Source of the DNA: Mucilaginibacter pineti
GTDB lineage: Bacteria > Bacteroidota > Bacteroidia > Sphingobacteriales > Sphingobacteriaceae
DNA: 64,000 nucleotides
Reading direction: 5' to 3'
NCBI RefSeq assembly: GCF_900101875.1
Contig: NZ_FNAI01000003.1
Location: 186,001 to 250,000 of the forward strand
In this document: positions 44,287 through 53,207 of the stretch, piece by piece
How the letters are laid out: every line of letters starts with the position of its first letter
How positions within the stretch are numbered: the stretch's first letter is position 1
Notes under the pieces: model-generated
The model's database searches: none
What the model was told of the DNA's origin: nothing
What the model saw: the letters and a program-made list of their open reading frames with translations, nothing else
Made by a program: the position numbers and the translations under genes

Positions 44287-44529
44287 TTAGTTATTTTTTA
44301 CTGTTATTCTGTCAATCCCGTTTTTAATCAATGGAACTACGATAAACCCGGTTGGAATCGAAAGCCACAGCTCCACAAGGAAATATTTAAAGAACCAAGT
44401 GTTTATAAAGCCGGGATGCCATCCCACTCTTGTAAGTAGCAGTCCGAAACTCATAATTCCAGACATCGCTATGGAGACCAATAGCGTAAACACTATTATT
44501 GATTGTACTTTGGATAATTTCTTTTTCAT
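44287..44529 (-). CDS. DUF2798-family membrane protein
   Basis: 80 aa with two membrane helices: IIVFTLLVSIAMSGIMSFG and LVELWLSIPTGFIVVPLI. The end (PLIKNGIDRITVK) matches the usual close of DUF2798 proteins. Function unknown. It follows a beta-rich secreted gene on the same strand by 16 bp. Confidence 0.8.
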   Translation of the reverse strand: MKKKLSKVQSIIVFTLLVSIAMSGIMSFGLLLTRVGWHPGFINTWFFKYFLVELWLSIPTGFIVVPLIKNGIDRITVKNN

Positions 44530-44545
44530 AATTAATTTGCTTGAT

Positions 44546-45265
44546 TTAAAATATATCTGTTTTTATAAATAGCCCGTAGTTATTAACGTTTACTGCATCA
44601 GGACCGTAAAAGTCATGGATCGATCCAACACCGAATTGGAAGTTTTTATAAGCTAATCCGAGGCGCAGGTTGATCTCGCTTATTTCATGATAACCTAATT
44701 TGGTATTGTAGTTGTAAAGCCCCTGAAGCCTGGTGTAGATCCCCCAGTTTTTTGATAACGCTGGTTTGTATTCTAAAACCGCGAACGTTTCAAAATTGTA
44801 GGTTTGGCTTAAATCAAACCGTGGTATAACCACAAGTACAACATCCCTGCTTGTAAGTAAATATTGTAACCCTGCTGTCGGTCGAACTTCCAGCGGTGTA
44901 GTTGAAGACCCTATTGCTGACAAGCCCGCTGCGGCAGAAATGCCTCGCCATATTTCAGCCGTCACAAAAGATTGAGAAAGGAAATTAGTGGTTTGGTTAG
45001 TCTGTTTGTAATCACCTGCAAAATTGGTCACGTTAAAAAAACCAAATTTAGATCCCGGCGAAAATTGTTTACTCACGATCAATTGGAAGGAGAAACCTTT
45101 ATTGCCGCCGAATAATTCAATCGGAACGGGTGCGCTACCGACCTGTAAATTTTCAGTCTTTGAACTGTCCCGTTCCTGGGCGCATGCAATGCCCAGTTTA
45201 AGGAACAAGGTGATGAATAACAATAGTTTAGCTTTCAATTTATGTCCGTTTTTATATCTAAACAA
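44546..45265 (-). CDS. Putative outer-membrane beta-barrel protein
   Basis: 239 aa. Signal peptide (KLLLFITLFLKLGIACAQ), then alternating strands with aromatic ends: GFSFQLIVSKQFSPGSKFGF, VVIPRFDLSQTYNFETFAVL, WGIYTRLQGLYNYNTKLGYH. It ends with Phe (LFIKTDIF), the usual last residue of outer-membrane barrels. No specific family. Probably in one transcript with the DUF2798 gene. Confidence 0.6.
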   Translation of the reverse strand: MFRYKNGHKLKAKLLLFITLFLKLGIACAQERDSSKTENLQVGSAPVPIELFGGNKGFSFQLIVSKQFSPGSKFGFFNVTNFAGDYKQTNQTTNFLSQSFVTAEIWRGISAAAGLSAIGSSTTPLEVRPTAGLQYLLTSRDVVLVVIPRFDLSQTYNFETFAVLEYKPALSKNWGIYTRLQGLYNYNTKLGYHEISEINLRLGLAYKNFQFGVGSIHDFYGPDAVNVNNYGLFIKTDIF

Positions 45266-45308
45266 AGATACCCCAACGGATTTTCAAGGGAAAGGACGGA
45301 TGAGGCAA

Positions 45309-46196
45309 TTAGTCGGACGATTCAATCATTTTTCGATATTCCGTAGGCGTGTTGCCGGTATGCTTTTTGAAAAAACGACCGAAATAGGAAACATCTTCAA
45401 ACCCGGTTTCATAGGCAATTTCGCTGATTGAAAGATCGTTTAACTGCATTAAAACCTTTACTTCCAGGATGAGCATTTCATCAATCAGTTCCGAGGCTGG
45501 CCTGCCTAATGTAATTTTGACTGATTTATTCAGGTGGTTGGGAGAAACATTAAGTTTACTCGCATAGAAACTTACGGATTTATCTTTTGTGATATGATAA
45601 TTGAGCAGCTTCTTAAATTCCATTGTAAGGCGCTCATGAGCCGGGAAAGTCTTTCGCAAACGAAAATCAGAGGACTGCTCCATTTCGGACAGCAAGGTCG
45701 TCAGGTACAATTTAATGATATCCGCATTTGCTTCGTTTTCGTTAAGATGTTGCATTCGTTTTAGTAACACCAATAGATGCGCTAACTCTTCGTCCGCAAA
45801 TTTGATTACAGGATGAATGAGCCATTTAGATAGGTCAACTTTAGTATGCGACAGATACTCGTCGGTAAAATGCAGGTAATAACCCTCAATATCATCCGAC
45901 ATAAAGGCAAGGCTGCTGATCTGCCCGGCTGGCGTGACGATAATCGTATTCCTTTCAATAGTAAAATTGTCAAAACCCGAACTGGTACCTAAAGAACCAT
46001 TGGTCACCAGGATAATGGAATGTTTGGTTTGCCGGTGTGATGGCAAGGGCATTTTTATTTCATACGTATCATCTGAAAGCCCGTGGATATAAAAATCATT
46101 AATGTTCTTTTTATCGTATTCCTTAAAATCATAGTAGGACATGATGAGCTTAAATCCATCATCCCTCAGCGTTGGTATGTTTTTCAGTTTCTTCAA
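45309..46196 (-). CDS. AraC-family transcriptional regulator
   Basis: 295 aa. N-terminal sensing part (HSIILVTNGSLGTSSGFDNF, IIVTPAGQISSLAF) and two C-terminal HTH motifs: SFYASKLNVSPNHLNKSVK near 207 and ISEIAYETGFEDVSYFGRFF near 256, ending KKHTGNTPTEYRK. Its start overlaps the stop of a DoxX-like gene by 4 bp, so the regulator is translated after it. Confidence 0.92.
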   Translation of the reverse strand: MKKLKNIPTLRDDGFKLIMSYYDFKEYDKKNINDFYIHGLSDDTYEIKMPLPSHRQTKHSIILVTNGSLGTSSGFDNFTIERNTIIVTPAGQISSLAFMSDDIEGYYLHFTDEYLSHTKVDLSKWLIHPVIKFADEELAHLLVLLKRMQHLNENEANADIIKLYLTTLLSEMEQSSDFRLRKTFPAHERLTMEFKKLLNYHITKDKSVSFYASKLNVSPNHLNKSVKITLGRPASELIDEMLILEVKVLMQLNDLSISEIAYETGFEDVSYFGRFFKKHTGNTPTEYRKMIESSD

Positions 46197-46573
46197 AGGC
46201 CTGCTAATGCATTATGTGCATTTACTTTAGTGTAGTAAACATACGATATAACCAGCACTATTAAGGTGACGAACGGTGGTATCGCCGTGGCAGCGCCTTG
46301 CTGAACAGTGTGTGCTATACAAGCGGAAATAAATGTGATCGCAAAACCTGCATAAGCCCATTCTTTAATACGTCCGGCAACCATAGGCAGTACAATTACC
46401 AAAGCCCCTAATATTTTTGCTGTAGCTAACTCTTTTCTAAAATAATCAGGAAATCCGAGGTGTTTAAATTCATCAGCAATAGCCGGAACCATAATGTAAG
46501 TAATACCTGCAATTAATCCCGAGAATGCAACCAGCGTTGTTGTTATCCAATAAATGATCTTGTCTTTTTTCAT
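46193..46573 (-). CDS. DoxX-like membrane protein
   Basis: 126 aa with four membrane helices: WITTTLVAFSGLIAGITYIM, LATAKILGALVIVLPMVAG, WAYAGFAITFISACIAHTVQ and PPFVTLIVLVISYVYY. FKHLGFPDYFRKELATAKI is typical of the DoxX-like group. First gene of a two-gene unit with the AraC regulator (4-bp overlap). Confidence 0.85.
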   Translation of the reverse strand: MKKDKIIYWITTTLVAFSGLIAGITYIMVPAIADEFKHLGFPDYFRKELATAKILGALVIVLPMVAGRIKEWAYAGFAITFISACIAHTVQQGAATAIPPFVTLIVLVISYVYYTKVNAHNALAGL

Positions 46574-46859
46574 GATGTAAAATTACCCCCCTGGAACTTT
46601 GAAAAATCGGACGATTAAGGCAATTGCTCGGACATTTCAATTGGTTTAAAGAAGGCACTTACTGATCCTGATCTTGCTAATAAGGCACTTTCAGATATAT
46701 TCAAATAGGACATTGCCTCTAAAATAATGGTAAGTTTATTTTGAAGAAGAAAATTAAGGTCAAAGAATAAGAACTTGCAAATAGATTCGAACCTATGCCG
46801 AAATCTTAAAAATGTTCAAACCAACAGTCAATAATTAGTTGAATAAAATTATTACAAAT
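46574..46859. other. Intergenic stretch upstream of the DoxX/AraC unit
   Basis: About 285 bp, AT-rich. It should contain the promoter of the DoxX/AraC unit, but I see no operator-like palindrome and no coding scrap. Confidence 0.5.
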
Positions 46860-46920
46860 CCAAATCGGCAATTAAACGCAAATCAGATAGGAAATAGTTC
46901 GAAATTTGTACAGTAGCCAC
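46860..46920 (+). repeat. 60-bp dispersed repeat, copy 1
   Basis: CCAAATC, AAACGCAAATCAGA, AGGAAATAGTTCGAAAT and TTTGTACAGTAGC occur in the same order and spacing here and at 50107-50166; over the last 46 bases only two differ. A strong hairpin terminator follows 13 bp later, so the unit could be the 5' part of a small RNA. No gene lies within it. Confidence 0.75.
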
Positions 46921-46933
46921 CACAATTTTAGAC

Positions 46934-46963
46934 AAGTTGCCAATTTATTGGCAACTTTTTTTT
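46934..46963 (+). terminator. Strong intrinsic terminator
   Basis: Perfect 10-bp arms AAGTTGCCAA and TTGGCAACTT, 4-nt loop, then six further T. A textbook plus-strand terminator with no plus-strand gene upstream, which suggests an unannotated transcript. It also could act on the minus strand after the LytTR gene region only poorly, since that gene ends at 47029. Confidence 0.85.
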
Positions 46964-47028
46964 ATGGATTTAATTCAGCGGCTTAAATAATCACTCGATT
47001 GCTTATGACCAATGAGCGTATGCTCATA

Positions 47029-47748
47029 TCAAGGTGTAGGCTGTAACCTTCTAAAAACTTCGTGCTGGAACATTTTACCGACAGGTAACTCTACACTGCC
47101 CAAGTTTACGCGGCTGTTGGTGTAGGATGTCAATTTATCTGTAGCAATAATAAAGGATCGGTGTATGCGCAAAAAACCAGTACTGGGCAGCATTGCTTCT
47201 AATGCTGCCATGGAATATTTAGTAATCACCTGGCCATCGATAGTGATGATCTTAACATAATCTTTCAAGCTCTCTACATACAAGACTTCCTTTAATACCA
47301 CTTTAACCATTTTGCGGTCAGCCCGGAAATATAGAAAGTTATCCTCGGCGGCGGCAGGCGGTTCTGATACTGCTTGTGGGGGGGCCAGGTTTGGTATGGC
47401 TCGGTTAACTGCTTTCACAAAGCGTTCAAACTTAACAGGCTTCAGCAGGTAATCCGTGGCTTGCAGGTCATAGCTTTCAAGGGCGTACTCCGCGTAGGCG
47501 GTCGTGAAAATGATCTTTGGCGGATTACTTAGCGTACTCACCAGTTCCAACCCGTTGAGCTGCGGCATGCGGATATCTAAAAAAATAATATCTACCGGGT
47601 TAGTGTGCAGAAAAGGGATCACCTGCAGCGCGTTCCCGCATTCGCCAGCCAGGCGTAGAATGGGCAGCTTTTGGATATAGCGTTTTAATACCTCGCGCGC
47701 CGGTGGTTCATCATCCACAATAAGGCACTTATATATGGGCAGGCTCAT
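47029..47748 (-). CDS. LytTR-family response regulator
   Basis: 239 aa. Receiver at residues 1-120: acidic CLIVDDEPPAREVL, phospho-acceptor in IIFLDIRMPQLNG near 56, Lys in YLLKPVKFERF near 106. LytTR DNA-binding domain at the end: FLYFRADRKMVKVVLKEVLY, FLRIHRSFIIATDKL, VELPVGKMFQHEVF. Forms a two-component pair with the kinase whose gene overlaps its start by 20 bp. Confidence 0.95.
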   Translation of the reverse strand: MSLPIYKCLIVDDEPPAREVLKRYIQKLPILRLAGECGNALQVIPFLHTNPVDIIFLDIRMPQLNGLELVSTLSNPPKIIFTTAYAEYALESYDLQATDYLLKPVKFERFVKAVNRAIPNLAPPQAVSEPPAAAEDNFLYFRADRKMVKVVLKEVLYVESLKDYVKIITIDGQVITKYSMAALEAMLPSTGFLRIHRSFIIATDKLTSYTNSRVNLGSVELPVGKMFQHEVFRRLQPTP

Positions 47749-48871
47749 ATTCCTCCTTCCGGTTAAGTTCCAGTTTCAAATTTACAATATACATTTCCTC
47801 TTCGGCTATTATTTGCAGGTCATATCTGTCCGGATATAATAAAGCCAAACGCCGTTTTACATTTTCAATACCTATACCGCCGCTTTGCACCGCGGCGTTC
47901 GGGGCTTTACCGTTGATCAGTTTCAGGTGCATAGCGTTACCATATAGCTGGAGCTGAATATTGATCCAGGGGTGTTCGAGCATATCGCTTGCACCATGTT
48001 TAAAGCAATTCTCTATAAATGGAAGGATCAGCAGTGGTGCAACCATTAGATCAGGGTCAACCGCCGGTATTTGGATGGCGACTTCCAGTTGGTTGCCATA
48101 GCGCTTTTTTTCCAGATCGATGTATTCCTGTAGCATCTGCAGTTCCTGTTTTAAAGGCACCTGCGGTGCGTTACAGGAATAAAGCATATAACGCAATAAA
48201 GTAGAAAGGCCAATCAGCATGTTTGCCGCTACGGGCGCAGTATCCTGCGCGTGCGAATAAATATTATTAAGGGTATTGAAAAGGAAATGCGGGTGAAGCT
48301 GCGCTTTTAACGAGGTGAGTTCGGCTACCGCTTTTTCCTGTTCCAGCAATAAAGCCTGCTGCTGTTTTTCGTAAAAGTACTTCATGAGTTTGATGGCCGC
48401 GGCCAGCCCGCCAATGGTTATGCTTCCCCGCAGACCGGAGATCCAAGCCATAAACAGTTGTATGGCAAACGGCGTAGGAACGACGCCTGGCAATAAGCCC
48501 GGATGCCCGAGCAGGTATTGATGGCGGAAGTGTTCCACTATGGTTAACGAAATCAGCGCGGATAATCCTCCGGTTAGAAACAATAGCCCTGCTACGGACA
48601 ATATGGCTTTGAAATATTTAGCCGGGATGACCAGTTTGGGGATCACCAGGTAATTTAAGCTATAAGCTAAAAACAGAGCCGGGAGCATATACCAGAAACT
48701 TTCGCCAAGGTTCACGCTTATCCTTTGCCAGAAACTTAGTTTGGTTAATATGGGTGAGGGTGTAAATGAGTACAGGTATACCGTAAACAAATACCAACTT
48801 ATCCAGAAGGTGAGGTGACGACACAAACGCCAGCGAATATTCCGGGAAAATAAAAAGTCTAATTGTGCCAT
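47729..48871 (-). CDS. LytS-type sensor histidine kinase
   Basis: I start at 48871 (MAQLDFLFSRNIRWRL). Four membrane helices in residues about 15-165, a coiled-coil (YEKQQQALLLEQEKAVAEL), then the HisKA_7 box LKAQLHPHFLFNTLNNIYSH with the phospho-acceptor His, and a HATPase domain (ILPFIENCFKHGAS, GGIGIENVKRRL). 380 aa. Partner of the LytTR regulator. Signal not known. Confidence 0.94.
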   Translation of the reverse strand: MAQLDFLFSRNIRWRLCRHLTFWISWYLFTVYLYSFTPSPILTKLSFWQRISVNLGESFWYMLPALFLAYSLNYLVIPKLVIPAKYFKAILSVAGLLFLTGGLSALISLTIVEHFRHQYLLGHPGLLPGVVPTPFAIQLFMAWISGLRGSITIGGLAAAIKLMKYFYEKQQQALLLEQEKAVAELTSLKAQLHPHFLFNTLNNIYSHAQDTAPVAANMLIGLSTLLRYMLYSCNAPQVPLKQELQMLQEYIDLEKKRYGNQLEVAIQIPAVDPDLMVAPLLILPFIENCFKHGASDMLEHPWINIQLQLYGNAMHLKLINGKAPNAAVQSGGIGIENVKRRLALLYPDRYDLQIIAEEEMYIVNLKLELNRKEEYEPAHI

Positions 48872-49085
48872 GATGCTAAAGGTACGAACGGTTAAAAACA
48901 AAGCATCATCATTTCCCCTAAAATAGACCAGGGGCCAGATTCCAAGCGTACGATGAGTTCGTCGTCGACCAAAGTAATTTAACAGGCTTAAACTTATTTA
49001 TAACCACGTTAATGCCCGTACGGTCTACTTTGCAAAAATCAATGATATGCTAACCCTAAGTTTGACTAAACATTAATCAAAACTT

Positions 49086-49604
49086 ATGAAAAAGCTACTA
49101 TTTATCTTATTGGTTCTCGGTGGTACCACCGCAACCATCAAGGCACAAAACCGTTCGGCGGACGAAGCCGCCATTAAGCAAACGCTCGGTCGTTTCGGCA
49201 ATAGCTGGGCTAAGGGCGACTTCAGCGATATGAAAGAATACATGACCCCGGATTGCCACTGGATCAATGTGGTGGGTATGCACTGGCATAATTTAAAAGA
49301 AGTACAATTTGCCCATCAGGCCTTTATCGGCTCGGCCTTAAAGGGAGTGGAAGCTAAAGAGTTGAGCATTACCATCAGGTTTATCACGAAGGAGGTCGCC
49401 ATTGCTTACTGGTTAACGCATGTTGGTGCTTTTTACCCGCCCGATGGTGTTAACCGTGGCGGTAACAAACAGGGTGATAAAGACAATATCGCCACCGTGG
49501 TGTTGGTGAAACAAAAGGATCAATGGCTGATAACGTCTGCCCAAAACAGTGATGTGATCGCCCAAGCGGCGGCGAGTGATCCGGTATTACACATGAATAA
49601 ATAG
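49086..49604 (+). CDS. SgcJ/EcaC-family NTF2-like secreted protein
   Basis: 172 aa with a signal peptide (KLLFILLVLGGTTATIKAQ). The mature part is an NTF2-like fold: ADEAAIKQTLGRFGNSWAKG, DCHWINVVGMHWHNLKEV, TVVLVKQKDQWLITSAQNSD. Family members include polyketide tailoring proteins, but secreted ones in this phylum have no known role. Promoter region of about 200 bp lies between it and the divergent kinase gene. Confidence 0.85.
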   Translation: MKKLLFILLVLGGTTATIKAQNRSADEAAIKQTLGRFGNSWAKGDFSDMKEYMTPDCHWINVVGMHWHNLKEVQFAHQAFIGSALKGVEAKELSITIRFITKEVAIAYWLTHVGAFYPPDGVNRGGNKQGDKDNIATVVLVKQKDQWLITSAQNSDVIAQAAASDPVLHMNK

Positions 49605-49623
49605 ACCATTAAACAAAAGAATT

Positions 49624-50051
49624 ATGAAAAATTTAACGAAGTTATTATTGATATTAATTGTAGTGAGCGTATCGGTGATTACTTCTTGCAAAAAAGATTC
49701 TGGTCCAGATACACTCCTACAGCCAGTATAGACCACAAAATCATATTTAAAGCAACAAGTAATCCGGATACCTATTTGGTGGAAGGATCCTATACGGATG
49801 GAGCCGGTGGAAAAAAAACTTTTGGTGGTTTTACTGGAGGACCATTTAGCTTTATTAGCGATGAAATTGTTATATCTACAACCGTTAAAACAATTAATTA
49901 CACAATGAAGGCAAATGCTGAATCTAATAAATCCAAGCCTTTTCCCACAGTTGAAATATGGGTTGACGGCGTTAAAAAAGCTGAAAACATTACTGATGGC
50001 TCGGTGATTACTGGTGGTTATTTAACAGCCACTACTACATATACATTTTAA
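49624..50051 (+). pseudogene. Lipoprotein gene, frameshifted
   Basis: ATG 49624 begins a signal peptide with lipobox (LILIVVSVSVITSC) and a few mature residues, then the frame stops at 49732. Another frame, open from 49686, gives the mature domain: SIDHKIIFKATSNPDTYLVE, GSYTDGAGGKKTFGGFTG, KTINYTMKANAESN. The two overlap near 49710, so one small indel is enough. Restored length about 140 aa. Function unknown. Confidence 0.65.
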
Positions 50052-50106
50052 ATGAGATTTTAAATTACCGGCATCACTTTTAAAATCAGCGCACTAAATT
50101 ATAAAC

Positions 50107-50166
50107 CCAAATCAGCGAAAACGCAAATCAGACAGGAAATAGTTCGAAATTTGTACAGTAGCTACC
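50107..50166 (+). repeat. 60-bp dispersed repeat, copy 2
   Basis: Second copy of the element at 46860-46920. Here it is followed, 20-30 bp later, by a short coding scrap rather than by the hairpin terminator. Confidence 0.75.
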
Positions 50167-50186
50167 GCATTTAACCTTATACCTAA

Positions 50187-50276
50187 TTTTTTACAATTGA
50201 GCAACCGCTCATCGCAATTACCGAAGGTGAATTTGCCGACCTGATTCGGGGCGCACTCCGCTCATCCATGACTTAA
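50187..50276 (+). pseudogene. N-terminal scrap of an excisionase/HTH-like protein
   Basis: 29 codons without an ATG: IEQPLIAITEGEFADLIRG, then ALRSSMT and TAA. The pattern resembles the start of Bacteroidota excisionase-type HTH proteins. Too short for certainty. It directly follows repeat copy 2, which may be its old upstream region. Confidence 0.3.
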
Positions 50277-50747
50277 TTTGTTTTCGTCTTCTTATTGCTA
50301 ATATTAGTAAATTTAGATACCGGAGAGGGAGATTTTCGAACCGAAGTTTGATTGTTTTGATTATTAAATTTCTAATTTATATTTTTTTCATAACTCTATG
50401 AATGACGCATAAAGTCAACAAAAGTGTCGTTCCCTTGCATTATTCGCTTTTTCGGCCAAATCGGTGGACAGTTGACGTTTATAAATCCTGATCTATAATG
50501 TAGGTAAGGATTTATCGATGTAACTTTGAGATATCCCTTATCTTAATCTTAATATGCCACTCTATCATACTACGAGACTAGACAACTTTCTCCGTTACAT
50601 TCTTGCTTCAGAAACTCTAATGTCTATCAGCTTTGCCTTATTGAACATTCTTCGCAAATCACACCTAATATTTTACCAAACTATTGATTAGCAAGCCTAG
50701 TAAATATCCAATGAATAAACTGATTGCTAAAGATATTTTATTTAGAT
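50277..50747. other. AT-rich intergenic stretch
   Basis: About 470 bp, AT-rich. A short palindrome (CTAATATTAG near 50300) is the only visible structure. I see no gene here. Confidence 0.5.
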
Positions 50748-50846
50748 TTAAGTGACATCGATCTGATCTTTGAGAATCTTAAGTTCTTCCTACTTTAATC
50801 GTTGCCCTTCCTGCATTTGCTGGACTATGTTATTAAACCATTGCGC
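50748..50846 (-). pseudogene. Coding scrap with an in-frame TAG
   Basis: The minus strand reads AQWFNNIVQQMQEGQRLK, then TAG (50790-50792), then EELKILKDQIDVT and TAA. A Gln codon at the stop would give one continuous amphipathic helix. Family unknown. Confidence 0.4.
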
Positions 50847-50885
50847 TTATAAAGCAAAAAAAATCGCGGGATATTTATAAGGTTT

Positions 50886-51332
50886 TCAAAATATTACTGC
50901 CTTTTTATGATGTTGTTTTAAGGCCTGCAATGTCGCATGAATGAAGACTTCAATATTTAAAATGCGGCTTATAGGGCAAAATTCATTCGCTTCGTTTACA
51001 CAGGTGTTAAAAATAGCCTGCTCTATGCCGGGGATATTGGCTGTTAGATTGAGTGTAGAGGATACAATCTGCCCTTTTTCAAAAAGGATACTGCAGGTTG
51101 TGGTCAATTCCCGGGAGGGATAGCCGGCTTCGGTAAGGATAAAGCTCAGCTTCATGGTAAAATCACTCGCGTGCGCTGCAGCAAGTAATTCTTCCGGGTT
51201 AGTTCCTTTTGCAGCATTAAACCTGGAATTGAACGAATAGGGCGTTTGTTGAACACTTTGACTTTGAACGGATAAGCGTCCATTTCCTTCCAAACCATTG
51301 CCATTCCAGATCGCTTTTGCACATTGCTTCAT
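50886..51332 (-). CDS. OsmC/Ohr-family protein lacking the first catalytic Cys
   Basis: OsmC proteins reduce organic hydroperoxides with two cysteines. The fold signatures are present: AIWNGNGLEGNGRLSV, GTNPEELLAAAHASDF, MKLSFILTEAGYP. In the family the helix reads AHASCF; here it is AHASDF, so the peroxidatic Cys is Asp. The second Cys is kept in EFCPISR. 148 aa, normal length. It may therefore not be a peroxidase. Monocistronic, divergent from the sigma-54 activator gene. Confidence 0.88.
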   Translation of the reverse strand: MKQCAKAIWNGNGLEGNGRLSVQSQSVQQTPYSFNSRFNAAKGTNPEELLAAAHASDFTMKLSFILTEAGYPSRELTTTCSILFEKGQIVSSTLNLTANIPGIEQAIFNTCVNEANEFCPISRILNIEVFIHATLQALKQHHKKAVIF

Positions 51333-51594
51333 AAATACATTATTTCCACTATCATATCCATAAGGATGCCACGAATTAAATATTTGAATATGAGATGTTT
51401 GTAAAAAAAACCGGTGGATCCATTGTTCGTATTTCGTTAATTAGTCGCGGGAAAACGAATAATTATATACATATTGCAAATGACCCGGAATTACGCAGTA
51501 TTTGGTGAAGTCCGATGAAGATGTACCATGCCGGTTTAGGAGAAAAGGCATTTCATTTTATTGTAAATTAAAATACACGCTGAACGCTGTTAAG

Positions 51595-53198
51595 ATGATG
51601 AATCAAAATACGAAGGATGATTTTAAAAACGAGGTGCTATTATCCATCAGCGCGGATATCGCCCGGATCAGGAAAAAAGAGGATCTTCTCCACCTTATCC
51701 GGGTACATGTAAAAAAAGTTTTTTACTTCACGCATGCCAGCACGGTGCTTTTTTCATCTGATAAAAAGACATATCGTTCGTTTATTATAGACCCTTCATC
51801 GGTTCTAAAAAAAACCAGGATTATGCCAGTTACCTGGTCGGTCCCTTTGACATCAATGACGGCATTATGAACACAATTATCGAAACCGGTAAACCGGTGC
51901 TGGTTGATGTGGTCAAACGTTATGAAAGTACCGGTTTGAAAATTTTAAAGGTGCCTTATGAAGAGGGAATGAAGGAAATCGCTTCATTCGGCCTTTTTAA
52001 CGGAACCGAAGCATTCGGATCGATTAATTTTTTTTCCGACCGAACTGATTCCTTCAGCCCTTATAATTTATCCGTAATCGGGACCATTTCTAACCTGGTT
52101 TCCATTGCCGTAAGCAATATTCTTGCGAATGAAAGGATCGAGCAGCAGCTCGCGGAAATAGACAATTATAAAAAGCAGCTGGAGGAAGAAAATCTCTATC
52201 TTCAGGGTGAACTGACCGGGAAGTTCGCACAAACCGAAATAATCGGAACCGGGAATGAAATGCAAAAGGTTTTCCACCTGTTGACCCAGGTGTCATATGC
52301 AAACAGCGCTGTATTGCTACTGGGAGAAACGGGTACAGGTAAAGAGCTGATAGCCCGGGCCATCCATAACAATTCCCCAAGGAAGGAAAAACTGATGGTC
52401 AAAGTCAATTGTGCTGGCTTACCTGCAAATTTAATAGAGAGTGAATTATTTGGCCACGAGCGGGGAAGCTTTACCGGTGCTGTCGAAAGAAGGATCGGTA
52501 AATTTGAGTTGGCCAACAAGGGCACCTTATTTCTTGACGAGATCGGCGAGATGCCCCTGGACCTGCAGGTTAAATTATTAAGGGCAATCCAGGAAAAAGA
52601 AATTGGAAGGATCGGCGGGAAAATGCCGATTAAGGTAGATATCCGGATTATCGCCGCGACTAACCGTGACCTGCCAAAAGAAATTGTTGCCGGCAATTTC
52701 CGTAGCGATCTCTATTATCGGCTGAATGTGTTCCCGATAACTTTGCCGCCGCTAAGAAACAGGACCGGAGATATCCCTGATTTAGCCTTGCATTTCCTGT
52801 CAAAATACGCCAGAAATATCGGGAAGAAGGTACATAGCATATCCAACCGGGTTTTGGCGGAAATGAAACGATACAGCTGGCCGGGCAATGTCAGGGAACT
52901 GGAACACCTGATGGAGCGAAGTGTGCTGCTAACAGAAGGAAATGTAATCAGGGAGATTTACCTGCCGAATCATGAGATGAACGGCACTACCGGTTTTCCC
53001 GCGGAAAGCTACACGAAAACAATTGATGAAAACGAAAGGGACCACATCATCGCCAGATTAAATAAATGTGATGGCAAGGTCTATGGCAGTTTTGGCGCGG
53101 CATCCCTGCTCGGTGTACCCGTTTCGACCCTGAATTCCAAAATGAGAAAGCTGCGTATCGGCAAGGAAAAGCCGGTATTCATCGTCAGGCCGGTCTGA
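51595..53198 (+). pseudogene. Sigma-54-dependent activator (GAF-AAA-Fis), one-base frameshift
   Basis: First frame (start 51595, MMNQNTKDDFKNEVLLSISA) gives the head of a GAF domain; after a run of eight A near 51812 the protein continues in the next frame (NQDYASYLVGPFDINDG, then the annotated MNTIIETGKPVLVDV). AAA+ domain: Walker A LLGETGTGKELIAR, GSFTGA loop in place of GAFTGA, Walker B TLFLDEIGEMP, RNVFP-type sensor region. Fis-type HTH at the end (ASLLGVPVSTLNSKMRKL). About 530 aa if joined. An A-run indel is a likely sequencing error. Targets are unknown; OsmC and the GAF protein are neighbours. Confidence 0.88.
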
Positions 53199-53207
53199 AA
53201 ACCGGCG

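Noticed and set aside
46934..46963. Terminator of the LytTR gene
   Set aside because: The LytTR gene is on the minus strand and the T-tract follows on the plus strand, so it fits a plus-strand transcript better.
52202..52696. 164-aa minus-strand ORF
   Set aside because: Antisense to the AAA+ domain of the sigma-54 activator.
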